Shown here one piece after another: positions 15,047 to 23,723 of a stretch of 43,427 bases of DNA. Position 1 is the first letter of the stretch; every line of letters begins with the position of its first letter. This DNA is from Lachnospiraceae bacterium NK4A179 (lineage in GTDB: Bacteria > Bacillota > Clostridia > Lachnospirales > Lachnospiraceae): NCBI GenBank assembly GCA_000421045.1, contig ATWC01000029.1, positions 1 to 43,427 on the forward strand, read 5' to 3'. A program made the position numbers and the translations under genes. The notes beneath the pieces are model-generated. The model saw only the letters and a program-made list of their open reading frames with translations. It made no database searches and was not told the DNA's origin.

Positions 15047-15478
15047 TCATTCCTTCTTAACTTTTTCTTCCGCTCTCTTTGCAGCTTCAGGATCCTGCTC
15101 CTTCATTACTGCAAGCATCTCTTTAAGAAGTTTGATATCATCGGGATCCTCTGCAGGCTTTTCCTCTTCCTTCTTCTTGCCAAGGTTTACGAGAGCATTC
15201 ATTGCCTTTACTATGCAGAAGAGTATGAATGCCATGATCAGGAAATTAACAACTGAAGATACGAAATGTCCCCAAAGGAGAGCCTGTCCTGAATTTCCAA
15301 GAGGTAATGTGCCTCCAAACTCTGCTCCGCCCACAAGACCTAAAATAGGTGTGATGAAGTCATCGGTAAATGCAGTCACTATACCAGTGAAAGCTCCGCC
15401 GATGATAACACCGACTGCCATATCCATTACATTTCCCTTAAGTGCAAACTCTTTGAATTCTTTAATAAAATTTCCCAT
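15047..15478 (-). CDS. mscL: Large-conductance mechanosensitive channel MscL
   Basis: 143 residues. N-terminal amphipathic helix and first membrane segment: MGNFIKEFKEFALKGNVMDMAVGVIIGGAFTGIVTAFTDDFITPILGL, the MscL signature. Second membrane segment: SSVVNFLIMAFILFCIVKAMNAL. A charged C-terminal helix follows (EDPDDIKLLKEMLAVMKEQ). The homopentamer opens under membrane tension to release solutes on hypo-osmotic shock. Monocistronic: own promoter (15587-15615) and terminator. The leader is about 100 bases with a GTCAGGG/CCCTGAC stem (15526-15555). AAAGGAG precedes the ATG. Confidence 0.97.
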   Translation of the reverse strand: MGNFIKEFKEFALKGNVMDMAVGVIIGGAFTGIVTAFTDDFITPILGLVGGAEFGGTLPLGNSGQALLWGHFVSSVVNFLIMAFILFCIVKAMNALVNLGKKKEEEKPAEDPDDIKLLKEMLAVMKEQDPEAAKRAEEKVKKE

Positions 15479-15586
15479 TCTGTTCTCCTTTACCTATTCT
15501 GTTTTATAAATTTAAATATAATGATGTCAGGGTTAAATAGGCAGTTGTCCCTGACTTTATATACGAATTGGTAATCGCCAAAGGTC

Positions 15587-15615
15587 ATTTTATCAGATGG
15601 ACGGTATACTTTCAA
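15587..15615 (-). promoter_or_regulatory. Sigma-A promoter of mscL
   Basis: TTGAAA (15610-15615), 17 bases, TAAAAT (15587-15592). A near-consensus vegetative promoter with start near 15580. An imperfect hairpin GTTATCATCAC/GTGATAATAAC lies just upstream (15618-15660 region), with no T-run. Confidence 0.65.
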
Positions 15616-15664
15616 GAAAGTTGTTATTATCACTTCCTTTCAGGCTGTGATGATAACAGAAAGT

Positions 15665-16432
15665 TTACCTGTCATTCAGTTTCACATTTGAGAAACTCCA
15701 AACCTTTATATTAAGCTCCTGTACTGCGGTTCCGCAGTATTCGCAGAACTTCTGTCCCAGGTTTGTGATAGGAGCACCACAGTTGGGACATACAAGCGAA
15801 AGTGAACCATCCAGATCATTTTCTGCGATCATTCGATCCTGGATATAGATCAATTCAGTTTCCGCAACAGACTGCTCAAAAAAGTCCTTTTCGCCCGAGA
15901 GCAGTTTTCCGTTTTCATTTTCCACATAGTGCTTTGCCTGATACGAAGTGCGGAATACGATGACACATCTGCCTTTTTCCGTTCTGTATTCACTCATACC
16001 GGTCTTATGAGCTTTCAGTTCCTTGAAATGCTCTTTTCTGCCGTTAGCCTTATTCTGTCCTATATGATTATCAAGCTTTGTCCTGAGTTCTGAGTTGCCT
16101 TCCGAAAGCAATCCTGCGTTTTCTTCATCAATAGCCCTCATATATGTCAGAGCCACATTCTCAGCCTTGCTTTTCATCTCAGCATAATTGAAATCCGGGA
16201 AATCCCTTGAAATATAAGGCAGCTTAAGAGAAGCTATATCGGAAACGGTTCTAGGTGTCTGCGAAGCCTCCAGCTTTGACTTCCTGAAAGCCTCTTCCAG
16301 GTCTTCGGTCCCGAAACCCTCACGAAGGATATTCTTTGCCTTTCTTCTTACTTTGCTTACCCATACCGAAATAATGATCACAAGAACAAGTGCCAGAACC
16401 AGCGCAATGATCAAAAGAATAAGTGTCAGCAT
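15665..16432 (-). CDS. Membrane-anchored zinc-ribbon protein
   Basis: 255 residues. One N-terminal membrane segment (LTLILLIIALVLALVLVIIISVWV) followed by a basic stretch (KVRRKAKNILREG), so the bulk is cytoplasmic. The centre (DFNYAEMKSKAENVALTYMRAIDEEN...) is helical-then-beta and may be a Tim44/NTF2-like domain. Near the C-terminus CPNCGAPITNLGQKFCEYCG is a clear CxxC-x13-CxxC zinc ribbon. Proteins of this plan are common in Clostridia and have no established role. Own promoter at 16468-16496; GGAGG before the ATG. No visible link to mscL downstream beyond proximity. Confidence 0.7.
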   Translation of the reverse strand: MLTLILLIIALVLALVLVIIISVWVSKVRRKAKNILREGFGTEDLEEAFRKSKLEASQTPRTVSDIASLKLPYISRDFPDFNYAEMKSKAENVALTYMRAIDEENAGLLSEGNSELRTKLDNHIGQNKANGRKEHFKELKAHKTGMSEYRTEKGRCVIVFRTSYQAKHYVENENGKLLSGEKDFFEQSVAETELIYIQDRMIAENDLDGSLSLVCPNCGAPITNLGQKFCEYCGTAVQELNIKVWSFSNVKLNDR

Positions 16433-16467
16433 TTTTCCTCCCCCATTGAAATATAATCAACTACTTA

Positions 16468-16496
16468 ACTTTATAACGATATATCCTCTCAGTCAA
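16468..16496 (-). promoter_or_regulatory. Candidate sigma-A promoter of zinc-ribbon gene
   Basis: TTGACT (16491-16496), 17 bases, TAAAGT (16468-16473), beginning a few bases after the terminator of the surface-protein gene. Confidence 0.5.
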
Positions 16497-16499
16497 GCC

Positions 16500-16535
16500 A
16501 AAAAGAAACCCCGTCCTCTTTCGAAGACGGGGTTT
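16500..16535 (-). terminator. Intrinsic terminator after surface-protein gene
   Basis: AAACCCCGTC (16526-16535) / GACGGGGTTT (16506-16515) over a ten-base loop, then C and T5 (16500-16504). A strong terminator 28 bases after the stop. Confidence 0.9.
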
Positions 16536-16562
16536 AATAAGTCTTTTCAGATCAAAGAATTA

Positions 16563-19274
16563 TTATTTCTTATTCTTGTCTGCAGCCTTTGCTGTTCTCT
16601 TGTCAAGAAGCTTGAATGTAACCTTCTTAACCTTTGTTGTAAGCTTTGAAGGGAAAGTAACCTTAACCTTGTTTGCCTTACCGGGCTTGAGAACAGTACC
16701 CTCTTTAACGAGGATCCTTACTGTTACAGCTCCGATTGACTTAGAAGCTGCTGTCTGGATAAGCTCAACCTTTACACCAGAGTTGTTAGCTGTGATCTTC
16801 TCTACTTCAGGAACAGCCTTCTCATATGTCATGAATACATATGCAACACCGTTGTAGCTAGCATCAACTCTGTTGAAGCTTGCATCCTTAACTTCAAGTA
16901 CAGGATTCTTAGCCATCTTGCCAGCCTTCTTGCCCTTGTAGTTGAATACCTTGATCTTAGCAGATGCGCCTGAAGCCTTAACCTTAGCCTTTGTAGGAGA
17001 AACCATTGTTCCGTCAGCGTAGAAGTAGAAGCCCTCAGCTACGAGATCTGTTGTCTTGTCTAACTTAGCACCTGCAACTGCCTTTACAACATATGCGAAC
17101 TTGCCCTTGTAAGAACCGGTTGTTACTACGAACTTGCCGGGCTTAGAGAAACCAGCCTCGCCGTAAGCAGATACATAAGTATTTGAAAGCTTAGGTATTA
17201 CATAAACTACATTGTTCTTGCTTGCATCATTGATGCTAGCATCTGTTAAGAGAAGAGTATTGATCTTGCCCTTAACCTTAGCTGTTGTCTTAACAGGCTT
17301 GTTTGTTGTCTTAACAGTGATCTTGACATCCTTGAATGCAACTGCATTGTTGCTTGCATCAAGTGTGAATACGAGCTTGTTTGTGTACTTCTTATCGCCT
17401 GCGATCTCGCCGGGAACGATTGTAAGCTTGTTAGAAGAAGCATCAAATGAATACTTGAGACCCTTCTTTGCTGAAATGCTCTTAAGTGAGGACTTGCTCT
17501 CATCAAGCTTTACAGACTGGATAGCTGCACCGTTTGACTTGAGATCGATAACGATATTTGTGCTTGCATCATTGTACTTCTTGTCTGAGTTAAGTGTTAA
17601 GGTCTTTACAGAAGGAGCAACCTTATATGACTTAGCCTTGTTCTTGTAAGCTATCTTGATGTTGATAACCTGGTTGGGGAATACTCTGCCTGTTGCGCTA
17701 TCAAATGCAACTAATCTTGCAGTTACGCTGTTCTTACCAACCTTTGAGTAAAGCTTACCAACGGGAAGTGTTACATGGTTACCCTCTTCATAGAGAACCT
17801 TTGCACCGTTAGCGCTTGCATCATCAGTCCACTTCTTATCCTTGCCCTTGTACTGAAGGATGTATGAATCACCGGCAAGATCATATGTTGTTACAACCTT
17901 CTTGTTTGTAAGAGCTACGTTAAGAGAAGCATCCTTGTTGTTCTTTAAAGCTGCTACGTTGATCTTGTCAGCCTTAAGCTTGCTCTTTGTGTTCTTGAGG
18001 TTAGCTACAGGTACAGGCTGTGTAAGAACTGTCTCAGCCTCACCCTTCTCATTTACGAATGTGTACTTAGCTGCAACATATACTGTGTTCCAAGCCTTAC
18101 CGAAGTTATCAGACTTCTTTGCAAGACCCTTTGTATTAACACCATTTGCAGGCTTGCCGCTCTTTGTAGGATAGAAAGCAAGATCCATTGAAGCACCCTT
18201 TACAGAGCTTGTGATCTCACCGTTCTCAACTGCTGCGATAGCATATGTGCCTGTTGCAACGTTGAGCTCTACTGCCTTGTTGCCGTCGCAAAGTACAAGC
18301 TCTTCAACGGGAACGGGAGTACCGTTCTTTGTTTCAGCTGTGAACTTAGCTGTTGCTACCTGAGCAGCATCCTTGTAGTTACCCTGAAGGTCAACCTTGC
18401 CTGTAACACCGCTGAGGAAAAGCTTGATCTCGCTTGCCTTTGACTCAGTGTAAGCGATCTCAACGTCATATGTCTCAACAGCCTTAACGCCGGCATCAAC
18501 CTTTGTAACTGTAAGAGTTCCGTTGTAAACATCTTCAGCAAGCTTGCCGCTTACCTTTACATTTACGTTAACGGGCTTTGCATCTGCTACAGCATTTACG
18601 GAAGCTTCAACTGAAAACTTCTCTGCAAGTGCCTTATCAAATGCGAATTCTACATGATTGTTCTCTGCATCAGCCACATCAGCATCTGTGAAGTTGTTGA
18701 ATGCTACTGTAGCGATACGAGCTGACTTTGAATCAGCTGTTACTGCGATTCCTTCTGTTACATCAACAACGATCTCGCTGTCATCTGCAACTACTGTTTC
18801 TTCCTCAGCCTCTTCTTCTGTAACCTTTACATTAAGAGTTGCTGTCTTTTCAACGTTTTCAACTACACCGTTTACGCTTGCATCAAACTTTGCTGTAACA
18901 GTGATAGTTGCCTCACCTGCAGCTACTGCTTTAACAGTAACCTTCTTTTCAGTTTCAGAAGCAACGACTGTAGCAACTTCTTTGTTACTTGAAGAAGCTT
19001 CAAAAGATTTAAAATTGATGGCATTTGATGAAGCATCATACTCTGTAATCTTAAGAGCATAATCCTTTTCATCGCCAACTTTGAGTTCTGTCTCTGCATC
19101 GGCTGCAAATGCTACATTAGCGCTTGCATCAGATACGGTTGTCTCAGCTGCCTGAACAGTAAGTACGCCGGCAAGTCCGGGAGCACCAAGGCCCTCAACC
19201 GCGAGCATAGCTGCTGTCATAACAGTAGCAAGACCACGCTTCAGAACTCCTTTCTTGAAAAATGTGCTTTTCAT
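16563..19274 (-). CDS. Large secreted surface protein with repeated DAS-x-N motifs
   Basis: 903 residues from the ATG at 19274, which follows GGAGGAG. A Lys-rich start and hydrophobic core (GLATVMTAAMLAVEGLG) with VQA-AET give a signal peptide of about 42 residues. The N-terminal part resembles a BIG2/Ig-like domain (SSNKEVATVV, VKAVAAGEATITVTAKFD). The rest is beta-rich, Lys-rich repeats without recognised enzymes. The motif D-A-S-x-N occurs twelve times, with Asp at residues 49, 80, 131, 448, 485, 569, 611, 639, 678, 683, 797 and 804, plus E-A-S-V-N at 223. No LPXTG, SLH domain or membrane anchor is seen; the C-terminus is strongly basic. Strong promoter, long leader and terminator suggest high expression, as for an S-layer or matrix protein; function is inference. 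Confidence 0.75.
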   Translation of the reverse strand: MKSTFFKKGVLKRGLATVMTAAMLAVEGLGAPGLAGVLTVQAAETTVSDASANVAFAADAETELKVGDEKDYALKITEYDASSNAINFKSFEASSSNKEVATVVASETEKKVTVKAVAAGEATITVTAKFDASVNGVVENVEKTATLNVKVTEEEAEEETVVADDSEIVVDVTEGIAVTADSKSARIATVAFNNFTDADVADAENNHVEFAFDKALAEKFSVEASVNAVADAKPVNVNVKVSGKLAEDVYNGTLTVTKVDAGVKAVETYDVEIAYTESKASEIKLFLSGVTGKVDLQGNYKDAAQVATAKFTAETKNGTPVPVEELVLCDGNKAVELNVATGTYAIAAVENGEITSSVKGASMDLAFYPTKSGKPANGVNTKGLAKKSDNFGKAWNTVYVAAKYTFVNEKGEAETVLTQPVPVANLKNTKSKLKADKINVAALKNNKDASLNVALTNKKVVTTYDLAGDSYILQYKGKDKKWTDDASANGAKVLYEEGNHVTLPVGKLYSKVGKNSVTARLVAFDSATGRVFPNQVINIKIAYKNKAKSYKVAPSVKTLTLNSDKKYNDASTNIVIDLKSNGAAIQSVKLDESKSSLKSISAKKGLKYSFDASSNKLTIVPGEIAGDKKYTNKLVFTLDASNNAVAFKDVKITVKTTNKPVKTTAKVKGKINTLLLTDASINDASKNNVVYVIPKLSNTYVSAYGEAGFSKPGKFVVTTGSYKGKFAYVVKAVAGAKLDKTTDLVAEGFYFYADGTMVSPTKAKVKASGASAKIKVFNYKGKKAGKMAKNPVLEVKDASFNRVDASYNGVAYVFMTYEKAVPEVEKITANNSGVKVELIQTAASKSIGAVTVRILVKEGTVLKPGKANKVKVTFPSKLTTKVKKVTFKLLDKRTAKAADKNKK

Positions 19275-19446
19275 GTTTTTTCGTTCTCCTCCTTCTTGTG
19301 GATTAGTATGCAAACATCCTCGCTCAAGACCGGTCGTCTCCTCCCCGCTTGTATCGTTTCATATCGTTTTCCGGTTCCATCCTGTCCCCGGTCAGACTGC
19401 TTTTGTCGACACAAAAGAAAACAACGCAGACTTATCCTGTTGCCGT
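19275..19446 (-). other. Long leader of surface-protein mRNA
   Basis: The 316-base gap 19275-19590 holds no gene. From the predicted start near 19446 the leader is about 172 bases. It contains a CTTTTGT/ACAAAAG stem with a four-base loop, a distant pair GACCGG (19388-19393) with CCGGTC (19328-19333), and a near-repeat AAACGATAT/AAACGATAC. It does not match riboswitch cores I know (c-di-GMP, T-box). Upstream of the promoter, 19560-19590 is AT-rich, with AAATTTAAA-like iterations. Confidence 0.4.
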
Positions 19447-19452
19447 TTGCTA

Positions 19453-19482
19453 TTCTACCCCCTTGCAAGTATGTTAGTCAAG
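19453..19482 (-). promoter_or_regulatory. Strong sigma-A promoter of surface-protein gene
   Basis: TTGACT (19477-19482), 18 bases, TAGAAT (19453-19458); each hexamer has five of six consensus bases. Confidence 0.75.
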
Positions 19483-19590
19483 TCTTTTCTCTTCCCACAA
19501 ATACTTGTAGTTTCGGGGTTTCGACATACAAATTATCAATTCACGTACACGTATTTTTATTGCAGTAAATTTAAATTTCTTTAAATTTAT

Positions 19591-20658
19591 TTAAATTTTA
19601 TGCCGATGCACTTCTTCAGGCTCGTATTTATCCATAAAATCATGCCCCAGACGTATTTTTTCGTCGGCAAAATCCACCATTCCGAGCTCAGTGTATACAG
19701 AGATCACCTTAGAAAAATGGATATCTTTAAAGAAGCCGAGCAATTCCATGGGCACAGATGACGAAAATTGCGGAATATCACAAAATTCTTGCTCATAATC
19801 GAATTTATCTCTCGGATGGGGCTTGATGAACACGGGAAGAGGCTTTCCTTCCTCGTCATATCCGTAAGTATCGATCAGATCGATCATAATCTGTCTTCTT
19901 GTATCCATGTCACTGAGAGGGTCCGACAGGATCAGAACCGCATCATCCCCCGTACGCGCATTTTCTATCTCTTCCTTATTTTCTACGAAAACGTCAAGCA
20001 GAAGTTCCTTCTCTTCGTCTGTAAGTCTCTCATACAGAGGCCTGCGCGGCACTTCCTTATACTTTTTATAATCATACTTAAGACCCTTACGGCTGTTGAT
20101 CTCCATATCTATGCAGTATTTCGCATATCCGTTTTCTATGAATATCAGGCCCAGCGAAGCAAAGAAAGCCTTCATTTTGAAATGCCCGGCATTGCTTATC
20201 CTTGCAAGATCAAGTGTTTTCAGGCAGTCCAGACCATCCTCCACCGCATGGTACCAGATATGATGGGCATTCAGATACAGTCCTATAGGATCCGTATCGC
20301 AGTAGACATAGATATCGCGGTATTCCGTGAAATCAACAGGTACGTATTTCTCCTGGAGCTTTGCAAATCTGGCTGTAAAACGTATGCGATTGATCATATT
20401 CCTGACTATATTATGCCTGTCTCTTTTTAAAGGCTTCAGCTCCGGAAAGAAAGTTTCCCTTTTTTCATCGAACATGACCACATCCGAAAAAAATCCGCTC
20501 TCCTGCGCACGCGCGGGAAGCGTTCCGAAATCATTGGACATGCGGCTGAGTACCAGCACTGCATCATCGCTGCCGCCTTCAGCCCTCAGTTTAAACTCCT
20601 TAAGGAATGTTATCAGTACGTGATAAAACGTATGACATACATATATTCTGTCATGCAT
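19591..20658 (-). CDS. GT52-like glycosyltransferase (sialyltransferase-type fold)
   Basis: 355 residues, soluble. The start MHDRIYVCHTFYHVLITFLKE matches the N-terminal strand-helix of GT52/lipooligosaccharide sialyltransferase-like proteins. The C-terminal half has LPVFIKPHPRDKFDYE and SSVPMELLGF, the two donor-site motifs of that GT-B group (HP and Ser-Ser/P-E-L). Whether the donor is CMP-sialic acid is unknown; no sialic-acid synthesis genes are in view and the group includes other specificities. It overlaps the preceding GT2 gene by 8 bases and is the last gene of the exopolysaccharide operon. No terminator is seen after it, only AT-rich sequence. Confidence 0.6.
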   Translation of the reverse strand: MHDRIYVCHTFYHVLITFLKEFKLRAEGGSDDAVLVLSRMSNDFGTLPARAQESGFFSDVVMFDEKRETFFPELKPLKRDRHNIVRNMINRIRFTARFAKLQEKYVPVDFTEYRDIYVYCDTDPIGLYLNAHHIWYHAVEDGLDCLKTLDLARISNAGHFKMKAFFASLGLIFIENGYAKYCIDMEINSRKGLKYDYKKYKEVPRRPLYERLTDEEKELLLDVFVENKEEIENARTGDDAVLILSDPLSDMDTRRQIMIDLIDTYGYDEEGKPLPVFIKPHPRDKFDYEQEFCDIPQFSSSVPMELLGFFKDIHFSKVISVYTELGMVDFADEKIRLGHDFMDKYEPEEVHRHKI

Positions 20659-21637
20659 CGCGCTTACCCCTTGCCTTCATAACAAATCTGTGGGTCTTTC
20701 TTGCCGCCACCGGAGTTTCCAGCAATAATATGAGATAGTTTCTGTCTTTGGTCGACAGATACCGGTTTTTCATTATCTTCTGTTCTTCGCTTCTTAAATA
20801 TCTTAATATGCGCATATAAAAGGCATTCTTCCTGTTCATTTCCTCTACAGGGATATGAAGCATGAAATCCAGCGCCTGAATATAAACAAAACGCTCCGCC
20901 CTCTCTATCTGGAAAGGAAACTTTTCTCTTGAAACACGTAAAGCTATAAAAGCATTCTGCATCATATCCGAATAGAACTTCTGCCTGTAGGCACTGCGCG
21001 TAACGCTGCCTTCGCTGAGTTCTATATTGTAACCCGGCGTATCCAGATCAAGTATTCCCTTTTCGAATTCGGGAAGCATACGCAGCAGCAGTTCAAAATC
21101 CTCGTTGTACTCTCCCTCTCTGAATCTGAACTTCCTGATAAAATCCCCTTTAAAAACTTTGGTGCACATAGAGGCATCGCCCGTATGCATCATCAGCTCG
21201 CAGAAATAATCCTCGGGAGAAAGGATCGCAGGTTCCCTGCCGGAGGGCTTAAGGCCATTGCCCCCGCCCTTTACTTCAGCCACTTTCAGTTCAGGATCGC
21301 TTTCAATCCCCGTAATAAGCTTTTCATACATGTCGGCATCGACCCAGTCATCGGCATCTATAAAGCCGACATAGTCTCCCTCCGAAATAGCAAGACCTGC
21401 ATTTCTTGCGCTGGCCGCACCGCCGTTTTCCTTATGGATCACTTTTATTTTTTCATTCTCTGCAGCAAGCTTATCGCAGAGCGCAGCACTCCCATCCGTG
21501 GAGCCGTCATCAGCCAGTATCACGGTGTCGGGCGCATAGCTCTGGGAAAGCGCGCTGTTCACGCACTTCTCAAGATACTTTTCCTTGTTATATACAGGGA
21601 TGATAATATCGAGTTTTCCGGATGATCGTATCGGCAT
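20651..21637 (-). CDS. GT2-family glycosyltransferase
   Basis: 328 residues from the ATG at 21637, which overlaps the preceding stop (TGATG). GT-A core: LDIIIPVYNKEKYLEKCVNSAL, LADDGSTDGSAALC, GGAASARNAGLAISEGDYVGFIDADDWVDADMYEKL with the D-A-D-D metal site. Then VFKGDFIRKFRFREGEYNEDFELLLRMLPEF, containing the E-D acceptor-side motif seen in many such enzymes. The C-terminal 110 residues are basic and helical, likely membrane-associated. Part of the exopolysaccharide operon. Donor sugar unknown. Confidence 0.88.
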   Translation of the reverse strand: MPIRSSGKLDIIIPVYNKEKYLEKCVNSALSQSYAPDTVILADDGSTDGSAALCDKLAAENEKIKVIHKENGGAASARNAGLAISEGDYVGFIDADDWVDADMYEKLITGIESDPELKVAEVKGGGNGLKPSGREPAILSPEDYFCELMMHTGDASMCTKVFKGDFIRKFRFREGEYNEDFELLLRMLPEFEKGILDLDTPGYNIELSEGSVTRSAYRQKFYSDMMQNAFIALRVSREKFPFQIERAERFVYIQALDFMLHIPVEEMNRKNAFYMRILRYLRSEEQKIMKNRYLSTKDRNYLILLLETPVAARKTHRFVMKARGKRDA

Positions 21638-22920
21638 CACGCATTCCTCTTGCAGATATCGTCATAGATCCACTTAAGCATCCTGCTGTTGGCTTCTCTG
21701 TCAAAGGTAAGCTTTGCCCTTGCGGCTGCATTTTCTCCAAGAAGCGCTGCATAGATGTCATCATCAAAGATTCCCGCTATCGCAGATGCTAAAGCATCCA
21801 CGTCACAGGCAGGCACAAGCCTTGCCTCTTTCTTATCCTCGGCCATGGAAGGTATACCGCCTACATACGAAGCGATGCACGGCACGCCAAGAAGCATGGC
21901 CTCTCCGAGTGAATTCGGAGAATTCTCAACAGAAGACGGAAGAACATATACATTCGCCTTCAGGTATTCCTTTTTCATATCCTTTGCGGAGAGCGGTCCT
22001 GCAAATCTCACATGCCCCTCAAGTCCGCCTTCTTTTATCAGCTGTTTTAAGTATTTGCCATACGAGGGACGCTTGATGATGTCACTTAAAGAATTGCCTC
22101 TTACAACATCATCACCCGCAACGGTAAGAGTGATATCGGGATAGTCCTTTATAAGTTTTGCCATTGCTCCCAGCGCTATATGCAATCCCTTTAACGGAAT
22201 ATTTCCCTGTGAGATGAATATCGAATGTCTGTCGCACTCATCAACATTCCATCTGCCTTCATAAAACGCCGGCCTTAAAGTTTCATTAAGACTGTAGCAG
22301 ACAGCTGTTTCCGAATTGGCTTTTACAAAAGCCTCATCAAAAGCCGTACGTACGCAGAAATAATCGGCGGCATTCACAACCTCCATTTCATTATCTGCAC
22401 GCAGCGCATATTTTTCCTGCTGTCTGAGAATGCCGTCCGAGCGCAGCACATCACGCAATGTATTATGCTCTATCACCTTCTGCGGAAGCCCTGCCGTATA
22501 AGCCTTTTCACATTCAGCCATCACACCCTGCATATGTATCAGGGCATGCCCTTTCCATTCACTCACTCGCATGAGCGCCTTTGTATGCGGAAACTCTGTG
22601 CCGAAACAATGTATAACATCAGGCCTGTATTCCTCACAGATAAGGCCAATTGATGATTCAAGCGATTCATCATATTTTTCCGGATGTGATATATCTTCAT
22701 AAAAGCCGTAATATTTCACTTCATCAAGCGTGCCGCGAAGTATATCACCCTTTACCATATCTTCAACAGGCACAGGAAAAGCAAAGGCCACTTCAATATC
22801 AGGCACATGTCTGATGCCTTCATAAGCGCCGATTATCCAGCCTTCCTTATTATGTTTTCCATTCCCGAACGCCTTATGAAACATGGCAGGCATCAGGTTG
22901 CAAAGCCAAAGGACCTTCAA
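21637..22920 (-). CDS. GT4-family glycosyltransferase
   Basis: 427 residues, GT-B fold. N-terminal MKVLWLCNLMPAMFHKAF and VIHCFGTEFPHTKALMR (acceptor side). C-terminal GT1/GT4 donor domain: HSIFISQGNIPLKGLHIALGAMAKL, VRFAGPLSAKDMKKEYLKANVYVLPSSVENSPNSLGEAMLLGVPCIASYVGGIPSM, including the E-N-S-P-N-S-L-G-E-A retaining-enzyme motif. The start codon is TTG, overlapping the previous stop (TTGA), with GGAGG nine bases upstream. It elongates the repeat unit on undecaprenyl diphosphate, by context. No sugar specificity can be assigned. Confidence 0.88.
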   Translation of the reverse strand: MKVLWLCNLMPAMFHKAFGNGKHNKEGWIIGAYEGIRHVPDIEVAFAFPVPVEDMVKGDILRGTLDEVKYYGFYEDISHPEKYDESLESSIGLICEEYRPDVIHCFGTEFPHTKALMRVSEWKGHALIHMQGVMAECEKAYTAGLPQKVIEHNTLRDVLRSDGILRQQEKYALRADNEMEVVNAADYFCVRTAFDEAFVKANSETAVCYSLNETLRPAFYEGRWNVDECDRHSIFISQGNIPLKGLHIALGAMAKLIKDYPDITLTVAGDDVVRGNSLSDIIKRPSYGKYLKQLIKEGGLEGHVRFAGPLSAKDMKKEYLKANVYVLPSSVENSPNSLGEAMLLGVPCIASYVGGIPSMAEDKKEARLVPACDVDALASAIAGIFDDDIYAALLGENAAARAKLTFDREANSRMLKWIYDDICKRNA

Positions 22921-23717
22921 TCCCGCTTTCCTCCGATGGAATAAATACGTGCCTTTATCTTATGATAAGCTTCCGAAAAACGTCTGCTGCCCGCGAGCTT
23001 TTCTCTGAGCGGCTGCAGCGTTATGATCATTACAAACCTGTAGAACGAAGCTTTTTTCCCTAAATACTTATCTGTTATCACACGGTGTTCTTTGGCGGAA
23101 ATCTTTTTGTTTAAAGCTGTTTCCGAAAAGCCGCCGCCTTCATAGTCACTGAGCACAAATGGCATATGAGCAGGTCGTGCATCATATCTGTATATGCACC
23201 TTAGAAAGTGTTCATAATCCGCTCTCACTTTAAAACGCAGATCATATGCCTTGCCTTTTAACAATGCCGACCTGTATATGCATGCCTGATGACATGGTAC
23301 ATTCCTGAAAGCGGTAAAGTCACTAATATGATCCGGATAAACATCCGTACTTCCAAGTTCTCTTCTGTAGAGATTCCCATAATAAATATCCGCAGCTTTC
23401 TTTTGCATGAACCTGACGCTCTTCTCAAGTACATCCTTCGCATAAAGCCTGTCGCCGCAGTTTAGGAATATCACATACTCTCCGTGGATAAATTTCAATG
23501 CGGCATTCATTCCGTCATATATGGAATCATCAGGTTCCTGTACAAAGCAGACATCTTCCGCATCTTTCAGGAAATCAGTACTTCCATCCTTTGAGCAGCC
23601 GTCCTTAACTATGATCTCGTAATCCTTAAAGGTCTGCCTTCTTACGCTCTCAACGGTTTTTTTCAGTTCTTCGCCCGCATTCAGGCTTACGATTATTATC
23701 GAAAACTTGCAGCTCAT
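22917..23717 (-). CDS. GT2-family glycosyltransferase (WcaE-like)
   Basis: 266 residues. KFSIIIVSLNAGEELKKTVESVRRQTFKDYEIIVKDGCSKDGST and EPDDSIYDGMNAALKFIHGEYVIFLNCGDRLY are typical of the GT2 branch that includes colanic-acid WcaE and related cytosolic exopolysaccharide transferases (the D-S-I-Y-D-G-M-N motif). The usual DxD is the N-C-G-D segment. CHQACIYRSALLKGKAYDLRFKVRADYEHFLR follows, also a family feature. AGGA lies before the ATG, and the stop overlaps the next start. Part of the exopolysaccharide operon. Confidence 0.85.
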   Translation of the reverse strand: MSCKFSIIIVSLNAGEELKKTVESVRRQTFKDYEIIVKDGCSKDGSTDFLKDAEDVCFVQEPDDSIYDGMNAALKFIHGEYVIFLNCGDRLYAKDVLEKSVRFMQKKAADIYYGNLYRRELGSTDVYPDHISDFTAFRNVPCHQACIYRSALLKGKAYDLRFKVRADYEHFLRCIYRYDARPAHMPFVLSDYEGGGFSETALNKKISAKEHRVITDKYLGKKASFYRFVMIITLQPLREKLAGSRRFSEAYHKIKARIYSIGGKRD

Positions 23718-23723
23718 ATATTC

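Noticed and set aside
19275-19590. c-di-GMP riboswitch before the surface-protein gene
   Set aside because: Searched because such riboswitches control motility and surface genes in Clostridia; the conserved core bases are absent.
19768-20430. A 220-codon plus-strand open frame opposite the GT52-like gene
   Set aside because: Antisense shadow; composition unlike a real protein and no start signals.
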